NCBI GenBank assembly: GCA_949361645.1
Contig: OX442436.1
Location: 4,278,032 to 4,342,031, forward strand
Direction of reading: 5' to 3'
Length of the DNA stretch: 64,000 bases
Source: Spongilla lacustris
Lineage: Eukaryota; Porifera; Demospongiae; Spongillida; Spongillidae
Position numbers and translations under genes: made by a program. Under the pieces are notes generated by a model, which saw only the letters and a program-made list of their open reading frames with translations, made no database searches and had not been told where the DNA came from. Below, piece by piece: positions 62,600 through 64,000 of this stretch; positions within the stretch are counted from its first letter, which is position 1, and each line of letters begins with the position of its first letter.

Positions 62600-63410
62600 C
62601 TGCTGAAAATTAATATGAACGTCGCAACTGATACAACCGACACCTATACAGTGCCAGACGTAACAAATACATACACAGATCTGCCATTTGCTTACCCACA
62701 TATGCATGGTTCTGCCCGGCAACGCTTGCGGCAATTTGATTCTCTCGAATCCCGTTGTTGTGGTCTAACGTTGTAGAGGCGGAGCACCTATATAGTTGGC
62801 AAGGTGATACAATTATATCATCGACCAAACCGCAAGACAATTAAGTCAGGCGTAATAAGATTAGTCCTTGGTTCACAGTATCCCGCATATGCATGTATGC
62901 AACCTAGACATATATATCATGTATTTGTACATACTGTGCATGGGTGCAATGCATGTATTCGCACAGGAATCACTTCGCGTAGAAGCACTATGTTTGTAAA
63001 TTACTGATTGCTTTTAAATCCAGGTTTTGATACATGTACTTAACTTGCATGTAACTCCGTAACACGTTGTTCACTACTGTATGGCATTTGAACCAATCCA
63101 TACGGGTGTAATTAATTTCATGTCGCGTGATTGAAATTATCTACTACACTCGCTACTACCGGTACTATACATGTATACATATTATTTGTAGTTGCATTTG
63201 TTAGTCGTGCACGCAATTGCATCAGTGGAATTAAGGGCGCCGCAGTGTGGTTGTCTGCTATTCAATCTTAATTCCTTGGAAGATTGAGCTGCATATAAAT
63301 CAAAGACCATTTAACTCAATTTTAAGTTTTTCCTCGCCTCCCACGGCGGTGTCTAGTACCGCATGCGCATCTAGCTAGAACCGATGGGTCTTGGATGGGG
63401 ACAAGATCAG
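62600..63410. other. 5' flank of the receptor gene
   Basis: Mostly non-coding. A candidate signal-peptide exon on the minus strand (about 62594-62705) is described with the receptor. No other gene or repeat is supported. Confidence 0.35.
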
Positions 63411-63413
63411 ACA

Positions 63414-63690
63414 AATATATATATATATATATTTAAACTGGGAACCAGGTTGGAACATCCATGCATAACTTGCCTTGTATGTATGCGTGTATGCGTGTAT
63501 GCGTGTATGCGTATGCGTGTATGCGTGTATGCGTGTATGCGTGTATGCGTGTATGCGTGACTGTACGCGTGACACGTGTATGCGTGTACATTGTATGCAT
63601 GTGTGCGTGTATGGGTGCATGCGTGCGTGCGTGTATGCATTCATGCATGCATGCATGAATGTTTGCATGCGTGCGTGCAAGCTAGGCCGG
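63414..63690. repeat. TA tract and GTGTATGCGT microsatellite
   Basis: A TATATA run at about 63415-63431, then GTATGCGTGTATGCGT units from about 63475 to 63660. Histidine/threonine- or cysteine-rich frames here are artefacts of the repeat. Confidence 0.85.
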
Positions 63691-63699
63691 ATAGGAGTC

Positions 63700-63812
63700 C
63701 GACCTAGTCTCGTGCCCAGTCCGCAGCTGCGGATGGATTACATTACCGCTAGGCCTTGGTCTCGTGCCCAGACCCAATGCATCACAGTTGCAGATGAATT
63801 ACATTACCTTAA
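63700..63812. repeat. Tandem pair of TAGTCTCG MITE-type left ends
   Basis: Two direct units of about 56 bases: CTCGTGCCCAGTCCGCAGCT with GGATGGATTACATTACC, then CTCGTGCCCAGACCCAATGC with GATGAATTACATTACC. They match the left end of the MITE at 32228. Confidence 0.65.
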
Positions 63813-64000
63813 TTGCGCCATGCAGCATGGGGAAAAAAACATTTTAAAATGTCAATCTATTATAACGTATAATGTTACGCCGATGTCGATCAAGGAACAG
63901 CAACGAACTGTGTATAACTCGGTATGTGACAAGTGAAACATATATATTACTGAGTATAGCATTGGCTTATTTTACGTACGTGTGCATTGTGATGAAGGAG

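Noticed and set aside
63407..63936. His/Thr- or Cys-rich frames at the right edge
   Set aside because: Frames of the GTGTATGCGT microsatellite in different phases.

Overview
The window looks like intron-rich animal nuclear DNA, most probably from a sponge (demosponge-like). The reasons are an adhesion GPCR built from many short, phase-1-bounded exons, extracellular FN3, Ig-like and LCCL modules, small introns with GT..AG ends, and dense remains of non-LTR retrotransposons, hAT-like DNA transposons and foldback elements. The species assignment is an inference from gene style, not from a database match. I see no bacterial operons, no CRISPR array and no RNA gene I can support.

Layout. (1) 1-13.4 kb, plus strand: an adhesion GPCR, open at the left edge. 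It has a giant Ser/Thr/Pro mucin-like stalk exon made of a 9-residue repeat, then eight FN3 domains, an uncharacterised segment, an HRM-type Cys domain, a GAIN region with a GPS that keeps the HL/T cleavage triplet, seven membrane segments and a short tail. A foldback element sits in one of its duplicated introns. (2) 14.9-20 kb: retrotransposon debris, a hAT element with a second hAT-like element nested in it, and dispersed repeats. (3) 20.2-22.7 kb, minus strand: three tandem LCCL-like exons, one intron carrying a 1.05 kb inserted element. (4) 23-29.4 kb: mostly non-coding DNA, a poly-G tract, a second copy of the foldback element and a 200-N assembly gap. (5) 29.5-50.5 kb: three single-exon arrestin-domain genes (minus strand, about 10 kb apart). 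They are separated by a 2.7 kb inverted-repeat element, two retrotransposon copies each split by a hAT-like insertion, and several foldback repeats. (6) 51.3-52.4 kb: a decayed partial copy of the adhesion GPCR that still contains intron sequence. (7) 53-57 kb: repeats and a fragment with Tyr-His-x-Asn-Pro units. (8) 57.5-62.5 kb, minus strand: a multi-exon single-pass receptor with Ig-like and FN3 modules, one membrane segment and a cytoplasmic tail carrying repeated tyrosine motifs. (9) 62.6-64 kb: microsatellites and short repeats.

How the genes may work together (inference): the window combines cell-surface adhesion and signalling receptors with three arrestin-fold proteins. These have PPxY motifs, as in the ARRDC/alpha-arrestin family that links membrane cargo to NEDD4-type ubiquitin ligases. 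The clustering suggests a locus shaped by local duplication: exons, whole modules and gene copies are all tandemly duplicated here, and transposons then broke up the spaces between them. Direct functional coupling of the GPCR and the arrestin-domain genes is only a hypothesis.
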